A stretch of DNA of 64,000 nt from positions 3,038,001-3,102,000 of the forward strand of contig NZ_CP044065.1 in assembly GCF_008693385.1 (NCBI RefSeq), given 5' to 3'. Shown piece after piece: positions 27,157-36,817 of this stretch. The stretch is from Cupriavidus pauculus. Its GTDB lineage: Bacteria; Pseudomonadota; Gammaproteobacteria; Burkholderiales; Burkholderiaceae. Every line of letters begins with the position of its first letter. Position 1 is the stretch's first letter. The position numbers and the translations under genes are program-made. The notes under the pieces are model-generated. The model ran no database searches. It was not told where the DNA came from and was given only the letters and a program-made list of their open reading frames with translations.

Positions 27157-27837
27157 TCACCATGGCAATGCGGTGCCGTCATAGTTATGGAAGCTGCCGT
27201 GATGCTTGCGCGTGGCCGATGCGATCATCCGGCGCATGCCCGCGACGCTGTCGTGCGGCGTCACGTCGGCGTTGCCGCCGCCCATGTCGGTCTGTACCCA
27301 GCCCGGATGAAAGGCGAGGCAGGTCGCATGCCTGGCGTCGATCGACAACGCGCGCAGCACGGCATTGAGCGCGGCCTTGCTCACGCGATAGAGCCACGCG
27401 CTATTCGCCTCCATGCCGCCGATGCTGCCCATGCGCGACGACAGCACGGCGAGCACGCCGCCCTTGCCGCCGTGCCCGGTCTCCACGCTCGGCAGCACCA
27501 TCGGCAGTGCCATCATCGCGCCGAGCACGTTGACATGCATCACGGCATCGAAGTCCTCCGGCGTGACCGGCTGCGCGCCCTGGGTGCGCGGGCTCATCAC
27601 GCCGGCGTTGTAGATCGCCACGTCGAGCGATTCGCCATCGAGCTTCCAGCCGAGGCCCGCCACCGCGCCGGGATCGGTCACGTCGAGCTTGTGCGCTTCG
27701 GCGCCGAGTTCCTTCAGCGCGGCCACGTCTTCGTCGCGCCTGGCGGTGGCGATCACGCGCCAGCCGTCGCCGCGGTACTGCCGCACGAATTCGAGGCCGA
27801 TGCCGCGCGAGGCGCCCACAACGAGTACGGTCGGCAT
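27157..27837 (-). CDS. Short-chain dehydrogenase/reductase (C-factor-like)
   Basis: 226 aa. Cofactor motif GASRGIG at residues 8-14, NAG in IYNAGVM, catalytic Ser in VLSSRMG and YxxxK in YRVSKAA. The sequence resembles the CsgA/C-factor branch. The position between thiolase and acyl-CoA dehydrogenase suggests a 3-hydroxyacyl-CoA or alcohol oxidation, unproven. The start lies 4 bp after the thiolase stop. Confidence 0.9.
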   Translation of the reverse strand: MPTVLVVGASRGIGLEFVRQYRGDGWRVIATARRDEDVAALKELGAEAHKLDVTDPGAVAGLGWKLDGESLDVAIYNAGVMSPRTQGAQPVTPEDFDAVMHVNVLGAMMALPMVLPSVETGHGGKGGVLAVLSSRMGSIGGMEANSAWLYRVSKAALNAVLRALSIDARHATCLAFHPGWVQTDMGGGNADVTPHDSVAGMRRMIASATRKHHGSFHNYDGTALPW

Positions 27838-27841
27838 GGCG

Positions 27842-29023
27842 TCAGACCATCTCGATGCCGACCGCGGTGGCTTCGCCGCCGCCGATGCACAGCGAGGCCA
27901 CGCCGCGCTTGCCGCCGGTCTTGCGCAGCGCGCCGATCAGCGTCGTGAGAATGCGCGCGCCCGAGGCGCCGATCGGATGGCCCAGCGCGCACGCGCCGCC
28001 ATGGATATTGACCTTCTCGCGCGGAATGCGGTGATCGTGCATCGCGGCCATCGGTACCACCGCGAATGCCTCGTTGATCTCGAACAGGTCCACGCTGTCG
28101 GTGGTCCAGTCGAGCTTGCGGTACAGCTTGGCGATCGCTTCCACCGGCGCGGTCGTAAACCAGCCCGGCGCCTGCGCGTGCGACGTATGGCCGAGCATGC
28201 GCGCGAGCGGCTGCAGCCCCAGCGCCCTGGCGGTGGACTCGCGCATCATCACGAGCGCGGCCGCGCCGTCGTTGATCGAGGACGACGACGCCGCGGTGAT
28301 GGTGCCGTCCTTCGCGAACGCGGGCTTCAGCGACGGGATCTTCTCGGTCTTGATGCGGCGCGGACCTTCATCGCTGTCGATCGTGACGTCGCCGCCTTTC
28401 GCGGCCACGGTCACGGGCGCGATCTCCCACTTGAAGTCGCCGTTGGCGGCAGCCTGCTGGGCGCGCGTCACGGACTCGATCGCGAACTGGTCCTGCTGCG
28501 CGCGCGTGAATTCGTACTTGGCCGCGCAGTCCTCGCCGAACGTGCCCATCGCGCGGCCCTTGTCGTAGGCATCTTCCAGGCCGTCCAGCATCATGTGGTC
28601 GTAGATCATGCCGTGGCCGATGCGATACCCGCCCCGGCCTTTCGGAATCAGGTACGGCGCATTGGTCATGCTCTCCATGCCGCCGGCCACGGCGATGTCG
28701 AACGCGCCCGCGAGCAGGCCGTCGAACACCGTCATGGCCGCACGCATGCCGGACCCGCACATCTTGTTCACCGTGGTACAGGCCACGTCGAGCGGCAGTC
28801 CCGCGCCGAGCGCGGCCTGGCGCGCGGGCGCCTGGCCCTGGCCCGCCGGCAGCACGCAGCCGAACACCACTTCCTGCACCTGCTCCGGCCTGATGCCCGC
28901 GCGCTCCACCGCCGCGCGAATGGCGGCGGCGCCCAGCTGCGGCGCGGTCAGCGCGGACAGTTCGCCCTGAAACGCGCCCATCGGGGTGCGCGCGGCCGAT
29001 ACGATGACGATTGGGTCTTGCAT
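27842..29023 (-). CDS. Acetyl-CoA C-acetyltransferase (thiolase)
   Basis: 393 aa. Nucleophilic Cys 89 in NKMCGSGMRAAM, His in GGACALGHPIGASGAR and second Cys in SLCIGGGEA. Full-length degradative/biosynthetic thiolase. It could split acetoacetyl-CoA formed from the acetoacetate released by HMG-CoA lyase; the CoA-transferase or ligase needed for that step is not in the window. It lies 31 bp after the carbonic anhydrase gene. Confidence 0.95.
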   Translation of the reverse strand: MQDPIVIVSAARTPMGAFQGELSALTAPQLGAAAIRAAVERAGIRPEQVQEVVFGCVLPAGQGQAPARQAALGAGLPLDVACTTVNKMCGSGMRAAMTVFDGLLAGAFDIAVAGGMESMTNAPYLIPKGRGGYRIGHGMIYDHMMLDGLEDAYDKGRAMGTFGEDCAAKYEFTRAQQDQFAIESVTRAQQAAANGDFKWEIAPVTVAAKGGDVTIDSDEGPRRIKTEKIPSLKPAFAKDGTITAASSSSINDGAAALVMMRESTARALGLQPLARMLGHTSHAQAPGWFTTAPVEAIAKLYRKLDWTTDSVDLFEINEAFAVVPMAAMHDHRIPREKVNIHGGACALGHPIGASGARILTTLIGALRKTGGKRGVASLCIGGGEATAVGIEMV

Positions 29024-29054
29024 GTCGTGTCTCCTGTTGTCTCAATGCCGCCGG

Positions 29055-29726
29055 TCAGGGAACGGCTACGTGCGGGGGATCGCCGTACTGGCGATAGACC
29101 GCCGAGATCTGTTCGTTCAGCTCGTCGTTGTTGCTGGCCGCCACGCCGAGGTCGCGCAGCAGGCCATCGGATACGCCGTAGACCCAGCCATGCACGGTCA
29201 CGGCCTGGCCGCGGGCCCAGGCATCCTGCAGCACGGTGGTCTGGCACAGGTTGTTGACCTGTTCGATCACGTTGAGCTCGCAGAGGCGCGTATGCGCGTC
29301 TTCCTCGCGCAGCAGCGTGCCGAGGTAGGCATCGTGCTTGTCGGCCACGTCGCGCACATGGCGCAGCCAGTTGTCGGCCAGCCCGATCCGCTCGCGCTTG
29401 AGCGCGACCTTCACGCCGCCGCAGCCGTAGTGGCCGACCACGGTGATGTGGCGCACCTTCAGCACTTCTACCGCGAACTGGATCACCGACAGCGCGTTCA
29501 GGTCGCTATGCGAGATGACGTTGGCGATATTGCGGTGGACGAACACCTCGCCCGGGGCCAGCCCGAGAATCTGGTTGGCCGGTACGCGCGAATCGGAGCA
29601 GCCGATCCACAGGTACTCGGGCGCCTGCTGGTTGGCCAGACGCGTGAAGAACTGCGGGTCTTCCGCGTTGACGCGGTCCACCCAGTCACGGTTGTTGCGG
29701 AACAGCTGGGCAATCGCGTCACTCAT
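29055..29726 (-). CDS. can: Beta-class carbonic anhydrase
   Basis: 223 aa. Zinc ligands Cys 43 (with Asp 45/Arg 47 in CSDSRV), His 99 and Cys 102 (GHYGCGG). Interconverts CO2 and bicarbonate in the cytosol. It is translationally coupled to aceK (4-bp overlap) and lies in the transcription unit that also encodes the bicarbonate-consuming MccAB, a functional match. The [14 protein letters not shown] segment is typical of the E. coli Can group. Confidence 0.96.
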   Translation of the reverse strand: MSDAIAQLFRNNRDWVDRVNAEDPQFFTRLANQQAPEYLWIGCSDSRVPANQILGLAPGEVFVHRNIANVISHSDLNALSVIQFAVEVLKVRHITVVGHYGCGGVKVALKRERIGLADNWLRHVRDVADKHDAYLGTLLREEDAHTRLCELNVIEQVNNLCQTTVLQDAWARGQAVTVHGWVYGVSDGLLRDLGVAASNNDELNEQISAVYRQYGDPPHVAVP

Positions 29727-31567
29727 GCCACTCTCCTTGGCTGCGGTTGCGAATGGGGCTGAGGCCGAGGCTCGGCTGGGCCAAAGCGCTGGCTGAATCG
29801 TTCTTGAGTCTGGTAGGCAAAAAAGTCATAAACGTGTCCGGCCAGAAGCCGGTCCTTGTAACCCTGCCACATGGCAGCGTCGAAAAAATCTGGATGATGC
29901 CGCAGAAATGCGTCGCGCACGCGCGTATCGCCAAGCAGGAACGTACGGAACGTCTCGGGAAACACGTCGCGCGGCCCTACGCTATACCACGGCTCGCCCG
30001 ACATTTCCTCTTCCTCGTTGCGCGGCGCGGGCACGCGGCGGAAATTGCAGTCGGTCAGGTACTCCACTTCGTCGTAGTCGTAGAACACCACGCGCCCGTG
30101 GCGCGTGACGCCGAAGTTCTTGTACAGCATGTCGCCCGGAAAGATGTTGGCCGCCATCAGTTCCTTCACGGCATTGCCGTACTCGGCAATGCCGTGGTCC
30201 ACCTGCGCGTCGTCGCCTTCCTGCAGCCACAGGTTCAGCGGCGTCATGCGGCGCTCGATATAGACGTGCCGCAGCACCACCTCGTCGCCGCCATCGCGCG
30301 CCCGCCGGTATTCGATCATCGACGGCACCTCGCGCTCCAGCTCGCGCAGCAGTGCCTCATCGAAGCGCGAGCGCGGAAACGCGACGTCCGAATACTCGAG
30401 CGTATCGGCCATGCGGCCCACACGGTCGTGCTGCTTGACCAACTGGTACTTGCTCCGGACGAGCGCGCGCGTGGTGTCCTTCGGCGCCGGGATGGTATCG
30501 CGAATCACCTTGAAGACATAGGGATACGAGGGCAGCGTGAACACGAGCATCACGAGCCCGCGAATGCCGGGCGCCACGACGAAGCGATCGGACGAATGCT
30601 GCAGATGATGCAGGAAGTCGCGGTAGAACAGGTTCTTGCCCTGCTTGTGCAAACCCAGCGCGGTATAGATCTCGCCGCGCGGCTTGCGCGGCATGAGGTC
30701 GCGCAGGAACGTCACATACGCGGACGGTATCTCCATATCGACCATGAAGTACGCGTGCGCGAACGAGAACAGGACCAGGATCTGCGAGGTGCGCAGCAGC
30801 ACCGTGTCGAGCACGAGCCGGCCCGACGCGCCATGCACGATCGGAATCACGAGCGGATACGTGCGGTCGCCGTTGACCATCCGCCCGACGATAAACGCCG
30901 ACTTGTTGCGGAAGAACAGCGACGACAGCGTGTGGACCTGGAAATTCGGCGCGATGCGGAACTCGCCATGGTGCGCCTCGATGGCGCGCAGCACGTAGCC
31001 GATATCGCGCGGCAGGTCCTCGAACGGCACGTCGAGCTGGAAGTTGTGGACGATGCGTTCGAAGCAGGCCGCCATGCCCGCGCGGGAGCCTGGGTAGTAG
31101 GCACGGTAAGTCGGCCGGAATGGGGACAACGCGGGCGATTCCTCGTTCTCGAGGTACTCGGTCGAGATCGCGGGCCGCACGAAGATGAAATCGTTGTTGA
31201 AGTACGAACGATGCAGGATGCGCGTGCAGACCGAATTGAAGAACGTCTCCGCGAGCTCGGGCTGATGGTGGCGCGTCAGCAGCCCGATATAGTGCAGCTT
31301 GACCTGCTGCCAGATCTCGTCGCCGATCGTCTCCGCATCGTATTCGTCGACCAGCGCGCGAATCGTCTCGCCGACGCGCGCGTGATAGAACGCGATGCGG
31401 TCGCGCTGCAGCCGCTGCAGCGCGTGCCAGTCGCCAGCCTCGAAGCGCGACTTCGCATCCTTCGCCACGTCGCGGAACAGCCGGTAATGACGGTCGAAAC
31501 CGTCCAGCATCGTGCGGGCCACGTCGTAGGCAATCTGCGAGGAGAGCAGCTTGGGAAAATGCGACAT
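29723..31567 (-). CDS. aceK: Isocitrate dehydrogenase kinase/phosphatase
   Basis: 614 aa. Bifunctional enzyme that phosphorylates and inactivates isocitrate dehydrogenase, diverting carbon into the glyoxylate bypass. Recognised by [58 protein letters not shown] and [28 protein letters not shown] (kinase-like catalytic Asp/DYDE). The C-terminus is a Pro/Gln/Arg-rich tail. It is not next to aceA or aceB here but sits between isovaleryl-CoA dehydrogenase and carbonic anhydrase. Confidence 0.97.
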   Translation of the reverse strand: MSHFPKLLSSQIAYDVARTMLDGFDRHYRLFRDVAKDAKSRFEAGDWHALQRLQRDRIAFYHARVGETIRALVDEYDAETIGDEIWQQVKLHYIGLLTRHHQPELAETFFNSVCTRILHRSYFNNDFIFVRPAISTEYLENEESPALSPFRPTYRAYYPGSRAGMAACFERIVHNFQLDVPFEDLPRDIGYVLRAIEAHHGEFRIAPNFQVHTLSSLFFRNKSAFIVGRMVNGDRTYPLVIPIVHGASGRLVLDTVLLRTSQILVLFSFAHAYFMVDMEIPSAYVTFLRDLMPRKPRGEIYTALGLHKQGKNLFYRDFLHHLQHSSDRFVVAPGIRGLVMLVFTLPSYPYVFKVIRDTIPAPKDTTRALVRSKYQLVKQHDRVGRMADTLEYSDVAFPRSRFDEALLRELEREVPSMIEYRRARDGGDEVVLRHVYIERRMTPLNLWLQEGDDAQVDHGIAEYGNAVKELMAANIFPGDMLYKNFGVTRHGRVVFYDYDEVEYLTDCNFRRVPAPRNEEEEMSGEPWYSVGPRDVFPETFRTFLLGDTRVRDAFLRHHPDFFDAAMWQGYKDRLLAGHVYDFFAYQTQERFSQRFGPAEPRPQPHSQPQPRRVA

Positions 31568-31645
31568 GGCGACCGGATCGGGCGTGACGTGGCGTAACGT
31601 GGCGTGTGGGTGACAGCAGGCGAAATTGTAGTTCGCCTTTCGTAT

Positions 31646-32827
31646 TTACATCGTTTCCGCGAACAATTCCCGGCCAATCAGCATGCGGCGGATCTCGGAC
31701 GTGCCCGCGCCAATCTCGTACAGCTTGGCATCGCGCCACAGGCGGCCCGCGGGGTACTCGTTGATGTAACCGTTACCGCCGAGAATCTGCACCGTCTCGC
31801 CCGCCATCCACGTCGCCTTCTCGGCCGTGTACAGGATGACGGCCGCGCAGTCCTTGCGGACCTGGCGCACATGGCCGGTCCCCAGCGCGTCGAGGTTCTT
31901 GCCCACGGTGTACAGGTAGCTGCGCGCGGCCTGCAGCGTCGTGTACATGTCCGCGACCTTGCCCTGGATCAGCTGGAATTCGCCGATGCTCTGGCCGAAC
32001 TGCTTGCGGTCGTGGATATACGGCGTAACCACGTCCATGCAGGCCTGCATGATGCCCACCGGGCCGCCCGACAGCACCGCGCGCTCGTAGTCGAGCCCGC
32101 TCATCAGCACCTTCGCGCCGCCATTCTCGGCGCCCAGCACGTTCTCCACCGGCACCTCGACGTCCTGGAACACGAGCTCGCCCGTATGGGAGCCGCGCAT
32201 GCCGAGCTTGTCGAGCTTCTGCGCGACCGAGAAGCCCTTCATGCCCTTCTCGACGATAAAGGCCGTCATCCCGCGCGCGCCGAGGTCGGGCTCGGTCTTC
32301 GCGTAGACCACGAGCACGTCGCAGTCCGGTCCGTTGGTGATCCACATCTTGGTGCCGTTGAGCACGTAGCGGTCGCCGCGCAGATCCGCGCGCAGCTTCA
32401 TGCTGACGACGTCCGACCCCGCGTTGGGCTCGCTCATCGCGAGCGCGCCGATCCACTCGCCGGAGACCAGCTTCGGCAGGTACTTCGCGCGCTGCGCCGG
32501 GGTGCCGTTACGATGAATCTGGTTCACGCAGAGATTCGAATGCGCGCCGTAGGAGAGGCCGACCGACGCCGACGCGCGGCTGATCTCTTCCATCGCGATC
32601 ATATGGGCGAGGTAGCCCATATTGGCGCCGCCGTACTCCTCCGCCACGGTAATGCCGAGTACGCCGAGGTCGCCCATCTTCTTCCACGCGTCCATCGGAA
32701 ACTGGTCCGTGCGGTCGATCTCGGCCGCGCGCGGCGCCAGCTCGGCCTGCGCCCAGTCGCGCACGGCGTGGCGCAGCATCTCGATATCCTCGCCGAGATC
32801 GAATCTCAGGCCTGGCAACTCGGTCAT
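31646..32827 (-). CDS. liuA: Isovaleryl-CoA dehydrogenase
   Basis: 393 aa. First committed step of leucine/isovalerate breakdown, isovaleryl-CoA to 3-methylcrotonyl-CoA. The IVD-specific catalytic Glu lies in [15 protein letters not shown] (rather than at the C-terminal position used by other acyl-CoA dehydrogenases). Also seen: [32 protein letters not shown], and the C-terminal [16 protein letters not shown]. It lies 40 bp after the PaaI-like thioesterase gene, which carries the LiuR-type operator in its promoter. Confidence 0.96.
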   Translation of the reverse strand: MTELPGLRFDLGEDIEMLRHAVRDWAQAELAPRAAEIDRTDQFPMDAWKKMGDLGVLGITVAEEYGGANMGYLAHMIAMEEISRASASVGLSYGAHSNLCVNQIHRNGTPAQRAKYLPKLVSGEWIGALAMSEPNAGSDVVSMKLRADLRGDRYVLNGTKMWITNGPDCDVLVVYAKTEPDLGARGMTAFIVEKGMKGFSVAQKLDKLGMRGSHTGELVFQDVEVPVENVLGAENGGAKVLMSGLDYERAVLSGGPVGIMQACMDVVTPYIHDRKQFGQSIGEFQLIQGKVADMYTTLQAARSYLYTVGKNLDALGTGHVRQVRKDCAAVILYTAEKATWMAGETVQILGGNGYINEYPAGRLWRDAKLYEIGAGTSEIRRMLIGRELFAETM

Positions 32828-32867
32828 GTCGGTCTCCTGTGTTCTGCGTTCTGTCTTGCCATCGGTG

Positions 32868-33374
32868 TCAGACGTGGTCCAGCGTGCGGACCACGCACAG
32901 CGTCATCAGCATCGTGGCCACCTGCTTGCGGCGCCCCGCCTGCTCTGCAAATACGTCCCCCTGCGCGACCACGAGCGTGCGGCCCGGCTTGAGTACCCGC
33001 GCCACCGCCACGAGCCGTTCGCCCTGCGCGGGCGACAGCAGGTTGATCTTGTACTCGGCCGTCAGCCCGGCCTCGCCTTCGCCGACCACCGACAGCGCGG
33101 CGTAGCCGCACGCGGTATCGGCCAGCGCGCCAATCGCGCCGCCGTGGAAGAACCCGTGCTGCTGGGTCACCGCGTCGGACCACGGCATCGACAGTTCCAC
33201 CTCGCCATGCACGACGCGCTCGATGCGTGCGCCGAGCGTCCGCATCATCCCCTGCCGCGCAAAGCTGGCCGCGATGGCGTCGGCGCGGCCCGGCGCGAGC
33301 GCCGCGCGCGAGGCACCGTTCAAGGCATCGTTCGGGCCATCGTTCGGGCCATCGATAGCGGGTGAGGCGGACAT
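32868..33374 (-). CDS. PaaI-family hot-dog thioesterase
   Basis: 168 aa. A single hot-dog domain with [22 protein letters not shown], the PaaI/YiiD active-site loop, and [19 protein letters not shown]. It is probably an acyl-CoA thioesterase or a proofreading enzyme that frees CoA. The first ~25 residues are low complexity with a GPNDGPND direct repeat, so the true start may be internal. It is the promoter-proximal gene of the liu run, 40 bp downstream of the operator at 33414-33435. Confidence 0.88.
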   Translation of the reverse strand: MSASPAIDGPNDGPNDALNGASRAALAPGRADAIAASFARQGMMRTLGARIERVVHGEVELSMPWSDAVTQQHGFFHGGAIGALADTACGYAALSVVGEGEAGLTAEYKINLLSPAQGERLVAVARVLKPGRTLVVAQGDVFAEQAGRRKQVATMLMTLCVVRTLDHV

Positions 33375-33413
33375 GGACGCTCCTTGGGGGCCGATCGGAC
33401 TGGGGATATTCTA

Positions 33414-33435
33414 TTTACGTTTACGTAAACGTCAA
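33414..33435. promoter_or_regulatory. LiuR-type operator/promoter of the leucine-degradation run
   Basis: A 22-bp near-palindrome around GTTTACGTAAAC, with arms TTGACG and CGTAAA read on the minus strand. On that strand TTGACG acts as a -35 and TAGAAT follows after 16 bp as a -10, so the palindrome fills the spacer, the classic MerR-activator arrangement. It is 40 bp before the PaaI-like gene. Confidence 0.75.
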
Positions 33436-33460
33436 CTAGTGCAGACGCGTATCGGATGGT

Positions 33461-33874
33461 TCATGCCGCGCTTTCCCGGCGCCCCGCGAGCAGTGTCCGG
33501 CACTGCCGCTCGTGCGCATCGATCTCGGCCAGCTGCGCCTGCAAGTCCTCCATCTGGCGCTCAAGCGTCTCCCGATGCTGCGCAAGGGCATGCAGAAAGC
33601 GCTCGAGCTGCGGCGCGGTGTCGCGCGGGGATTCGTAGAGATCGAGGATCTCCTTGATTTCATTGAGCGTGAGCCCCAGCCGCTTGCCGCGCAGCGTGAG
33701 CTTGAGCCGCGTGCGCTCGCGCCCGTTGTAGACGCGCTTGCGTCCGCCGGGCCCTTCGCGCTCGGGCGACAGCAGGCCCTGATCCTCGTAGAACCGGATC
33801 GCGCGCGGCGTCACGTCGAACTCGCGCGCGAGGTCGGTAATCGTATAAGTGGCGGAAGAGGACTGAGCCGGCAT
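33461..33874 (-). CDS. liuR: MerR-family regulator LiuR
   Basis: 137 aa. N-terminal winged helix YTITDLAREFDVTPRAIRFYEDQGLLSPERE, then RVYNGRERTRLKLTLRGKRLGLTLNEIKEILDLYE and a long dimerisation coiled coil (about 85-125) ending without a metal-binding Cys pair. This is the LiuR type that controls branched-chain amino-acid catabolism in proteobacteria. It lies between two MerR-type palindromes, one in front of the catabolic run and one in its own upstream region shared with the divergent hydrolase. Confidence 0.92.
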   Translation of the reverse strand: MPAQSSSATYTITDLAREFDVTPRAIRFYEDQGLLSPEREGPGGRKRVYNGRERTRLKLTLRGKRLGLTLNEIKEILDLYESPRDTAPQLERFLHALAQHRETLERQMEDLQAQLAEIDAHERQCRTLLAGRRESAA

Positions 33875-33989
33875 GAGCGATGAGGAAGAATGCTGCGAAA
33901 AAGAATGCTGCAAAAAAAGCGAACGATCGTGCGGGAAAGTTCGTTGTATGGTCAAGTTTTCGACTAAGATGGGCACACGGGCGCCCCGA

Positions 33990-34011
33990 TTGACGTTAAC
34001 GTTAGCGTCAA
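33990..34011. promoter_or_regulatory. Second LiuR-type operator, shared by liuR and the divergent hydrolase gene
   Basis: A 22-bp palindrome with one mismatched pair: arms TTGACG and CGTCAA around TTAACGTTAG. It shares the TTGACGTTnACGTnA core with the site at 33414-33435. It is 116 bp from the liuR start and 36 bp from the hydrolase start, so one site may serve both. Confidence 0.72.
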
Positions 34012-34046
34012 CCGCATCGTCTGACAACGTCCCGCAGAGACTTCCC

Positions 34047-35123
34047 ATGAACGCACTCGAACACCAGCTCCAATATCCCTTTGGCGACACGCTGCCCGAG
34101 CCGGGCACGCGGCAGGAAGTGGCCCCCGGCATCTACTGGCTGCGCATGCCGCTGCCGTTCGCGCTCGACCATATCAATCTGTGGCTCGTGCGGGACCGTC
34201 TCGATGGCCAGGAAGGCTGGACCATCATCGATTGCGGCATCACCAACGACGCGATCCAGGCGCACTGGGAGACGATCTTCGCGCACCACCTCGACGGCCT
34301 GCCGGTGCTCCGCGTGCTGGTCACGCACTGCCATCCAGACCACGTCGGCCTCGCGCACTGGCTGTGCAAGCGCTGGAACGTGCGGCTGTGGATGAGCCTG
34401 GGCGACTACATGACGGCGCGCGTCATGAACAGCGGCACCGGCGCGGGCTCCAACGCCGGCGGCGACTTCGCGGCGAGCCACTTCGAGCGCCACGGGCTGA
34501 CCGATCCGGAAATGCTCGAGAAACTGCGCGCGCGCAAGAGCTACTACCCGTCGCTCGTGCCCGACCTGCCGGGACAATACCGGCGGCTCATGGATGGCGA
34601 CACCGTAAAGCTGGGGAACGATGCCGCGCGCGCGGAATGGCGCGTGATCACGGGCTTCGGGCACGCACCGGAACATGTGGCGCTCTACAACGCCACAACC
34701 AACGTGCTGATCTCGGGCGACATGGTGCTGCCGCGCATTTCGACCAACGTGAGCGTGTTCGACATGGAGCCCGAGGCCAATCCGCTGCAGCTCTACCTCG
34801 ATTCGCTCCGCAAGTACGAAGGCCTGCCCGAGGATGTGCTGATCCTGCCGTCGCACGGCCGGCCGTTCCGCAATCTGCATACGCGGCTGCGGCAACTGCA
34901 CGAGCACCACGTCGATCGCCTCGCGGAAACGCTCGCCGCCTGCGCGGAGAAGCCGTGCAATGCGCACGACATCGTCGGCGTCATCTTCCACCGCCAGTTC
35001 GATATCCACCAGCTGACGTTCGCGATGGGCGAGGCGCTCGCGCACCTCCACGCGCTGTGGCATCGCGGCCAGCTCGTGCGCGAGGCTGGCGACGACGGCA
35101 TCTTCCGCTTCCGCGCGGCGTAG
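34047..35123 (+). CDS. Metallo-beta-lactamase-fold hydrolase, divergent from liuR
   Basis: 358 aa. Zinc motif THCHPDH (His 94, His 96, Asp 98, His 99), VITGFGHAPEHVALYN and SGDMVLPRISTNVS, and a C-terminal helical domain with VIFHRQFDIHQLTFAMGEALAHL. It resembles the hydrolases often found with acyl-CoA catabolic genes. The LiuR-type palindrome in its promoter suggests it belongs to the leucine regulon, possibly as a thioesterase-like or lactone hydrolase. It ends 6 bp from the convergent BtuF-like gene. Confidence 0.9.
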   Translation: MNALEHQLQYPFGDTLPEPGTRQEVAPGIYWLRMPLPFALDHINLWLVRDRLDGQEGWTIIDCGITNDAIQAHWETIFAHHLDGLPVLRVLVTHCHPDHVGLAHWLCKRWNVRLWMSLGDYMTARVMNSGTGAGSNAGGDFAASHFERHGLTDPEMLEKLRARKSYYPSLVPDLPGQYRRLMDGDTVKLGNDAARAEWRVITGFGHAPEHVALYNATTNVLISGDMVLPRISTNVSVFDMEPEANPLQLYLDSLRKYEGLPEDVLILPSHGRPFRNLHTRLRQLHEHHVDRLAETLAACAEKPCNAHDIVGVIFHRQFDIHQLTFAMGEALAHLHALWHRGQLVREAGDDGIFRFRAA

Positions 35124-35129
35124 GCCGGG

Positions 35130-35975
35130 CTAGAAGCCTTCGCGCGCGAGGCCGGCCAGATAGCGCATGCCGGCCACCGCGCGGCTGCCGTACCACGACA
35201 GCATCTCGCCATCGACGAGCAGCACGGGCAGCCCCAGCTGCCGTTCCAGCGCATCGGCATGCGTCTCGGTAAAGCGGTACGGCTCGGTCGAGAGCAGCAC
35301 CGCATCGAGATCGCGCACGAGCGCGTCGCTCCACCGGAACGTCGGATAGCGCTCGCCCGCCGCGTTCGGACGGCTGCAATCGCCATCGACACAGACCTCC
35401 GGCGTCGCCGCCGGCCAGGTCTGCCAGTTCACGCGCGCGAGCATGCGGCTGATATAGGTGTCGCGCGACACCGTCATCCATGGGTCCTGCCAGATCGCGT
35501 AGAGCACGCGCCGCGCGGGCCAGGCCGCCTGCCCGAGCGCATCGAGTTCGGCTTCCAGCGCGGCGACGAGCGCCTCCGCCTGCGCCGCGCGTCCGAAGAT
35601 CGCGCCGAGCAGCCGATACAACGGCATGTTGTCCTCGGGTGCGCACGGATGGGTCACGATCACATGCGGCACGAATGCGCGAATCGCCTCCACCGTGTCC
35701 CGGCGGTTCTCGTCGATATTGACGATGACGTGCGTGGGCGCGAGCGCGCGCAGCTTGTCCAGCTGCACGTCCTTGGTCCCGCCCACTTTCGGCACCGCGC
35801 GCACGTCCGGCTCGGGATGGACGCAGAATCCCGTGCGCGCGACGACCTGATTGCCAAGCCCGAGTGCGAACAACAGCTCGGTGATCGACGGCACCAGCGA
35901 TGCAATGCGCGCCTCCGCGCCGGCCACCGCATGCACGTGGCCGAGTGCGTCGGTCCGATGCGCTCCGTCACTCAT
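35130..35975 (-). CDS. BtuF-like periplasmic-binding-fold protein (helical backbone metal receptor)
   Basis: 281 aa. RIASLVPSITELLFALGLGNQVVART and PKVGGTKDVQLDKLRALAPTHVIVN are the BtuF/TroA-like cobalamin-binding fold. No signal peptide is visible, so it may be cytosolic or act outside a classical ABC importer, and no btuCD genes are adjacent. ATG 35975 follows a G-rich RBS; a GTG at 35987 is an alternative. The gene starts 8 bp after the SDR stop. Confidence 0.86.
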   Translation of the reverse strand: MSDGAHRTDALGHVHAVAGAEARIASLVPSITELLFALGLGNQVVARTGFCVHPEPDVRAVPKVGGTKDVQLDKLRALAPTHVIVNIDENRRDTVEAIRAFVPHVIVTHPCAPEDNMPLYRLLGAIFGRAAQAEALVAALEAELDALGQAAWPARRVLYAIWQDPWMTVSRDTYISRMLARVNWQTWPAATPEVCVDGDCSRPNAAGERYPTFRWSDALVRDLDAVLLSTEPYRFTETHADALERQLGLPVLLVDGEMLSWYGSRAVAGMRYLAGLAREGF

Positions 35976-35983
35976 CTCCCCCC

Positions 35984-36781
35984 TCACTTCGGGTTCTCCT
36001 GCCTCGGCTTGCGCGGCGCGTTGGCGAACAGCCGGTCATAGAGCCAGCGCGGCATGACGTGCAGCACCGACGCGACCACCCCCATCTGCCACGGCAGCAC
36101 GCGGTAGCGCTTGCCCGCGGCGATCACGCGCACGGCCTTCCGCGCGAAGCGGTCGGCATCCATCAGGAACGGCATGCGGTAAGGGTTATGCGCGGTCATC
36201 GGCGTGCGGATATAGCCGGGCGCGATCGTCACCACGCGGATCGCATGCGGTTTCTGTTCGAGCCGCAGCGACTCGCACAGCTTCACCACGGCCGCCTTGG
36301 ATGCGCTGTACGCCCCGCCGCCCGCGAGACCGCGCACACCCGCCACGCTCGCAATGCCCACCAGCGTGCCGCGCAGGCCGCCGAGTCCCGGCGCGCGCGC
36401 CTGCATCGCGGGCAGAAACGGCTGGAACGTCGCGAGCGTGCCGTACCAGTTCGTGTCCATGACGGCGCGGGCGACCTCGAGGTCTTCGCGCGCCTCCGCG
36501 ACCGTGCCGATGGAAATCCCCGCGCTGGCGATCACCACGTCGGGGCAGCCGAAGTGCGCCAGAAAGTCTTCGGCCGCGCGCGCCATCGCGCCGGCATCGC
36601 GCACATCGGCCGCATAGACGCGCACCGCATTGGGATTCGGCAGCGTCCCCGCGAAGTCGCGCAGCGCCGCCTCGTTGCGGCCGACGAGCCCGAGCACGGC
36701 GCCCTGTGCCGCGTACTCGCGCGCCAGCGCCTGCCCGATGCCGCTGGACGCCCCGGTGAGAAAAACTTTCAGAGGTCGCAT
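35984..36781 (-). CDS. Short-chain dehydrogenase/reductase
   Basis: 265 aa. Cofactor motif TGASSGIG, NxG-equivalent ASAGIS, catalytic Ser in GIASVAG and YSASKAA. The C-terminus GKRYRVLPWQMGVVASVLHVMPRWLYDRLF is amphipathic and resembles membrane-associated SDRs such as YqjQ/KDSR-like. Substrate unknown. It pairs with the BtuF-like gene in a two-gene unit. Confidence 0.9.
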   Translation of the reverse strand: MRPLKVFLTGASSGIGQALAREYAAQGAVLGLVGRNEAALRDFAGTLPNPNAVRVYAADVRDAGAMARAAEDFLAHFGCPDVVIASAGISIGTVAEAREDLEVARAVMDTNWYGTLATFQPFLPAMQARAPGLGGLRGTLVGIASVAGVRGLAGGGAYSASKAAVVKLCESLRLEQKPHAIRVVTIAPGYIRTPMTAHNPYRMPFLMDADRFARKAVRVIAAGKRYRVLPWQMGVVASVLHVMPRWLYDRLFANAPRKPRQENPK

Positions 36782-36817
36782 CGTTTCACTGTAAGCGTTG
36801 AAGCTGCCCCAAGACAA

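Noticed and set aside
31618..31638. Hairpin AGGCGAA/TTCGCCT between aceK and liuA
   Set aside because: Has a 7-bp stem but no U tract on the minus strand, where a terminator would be needed; not called.
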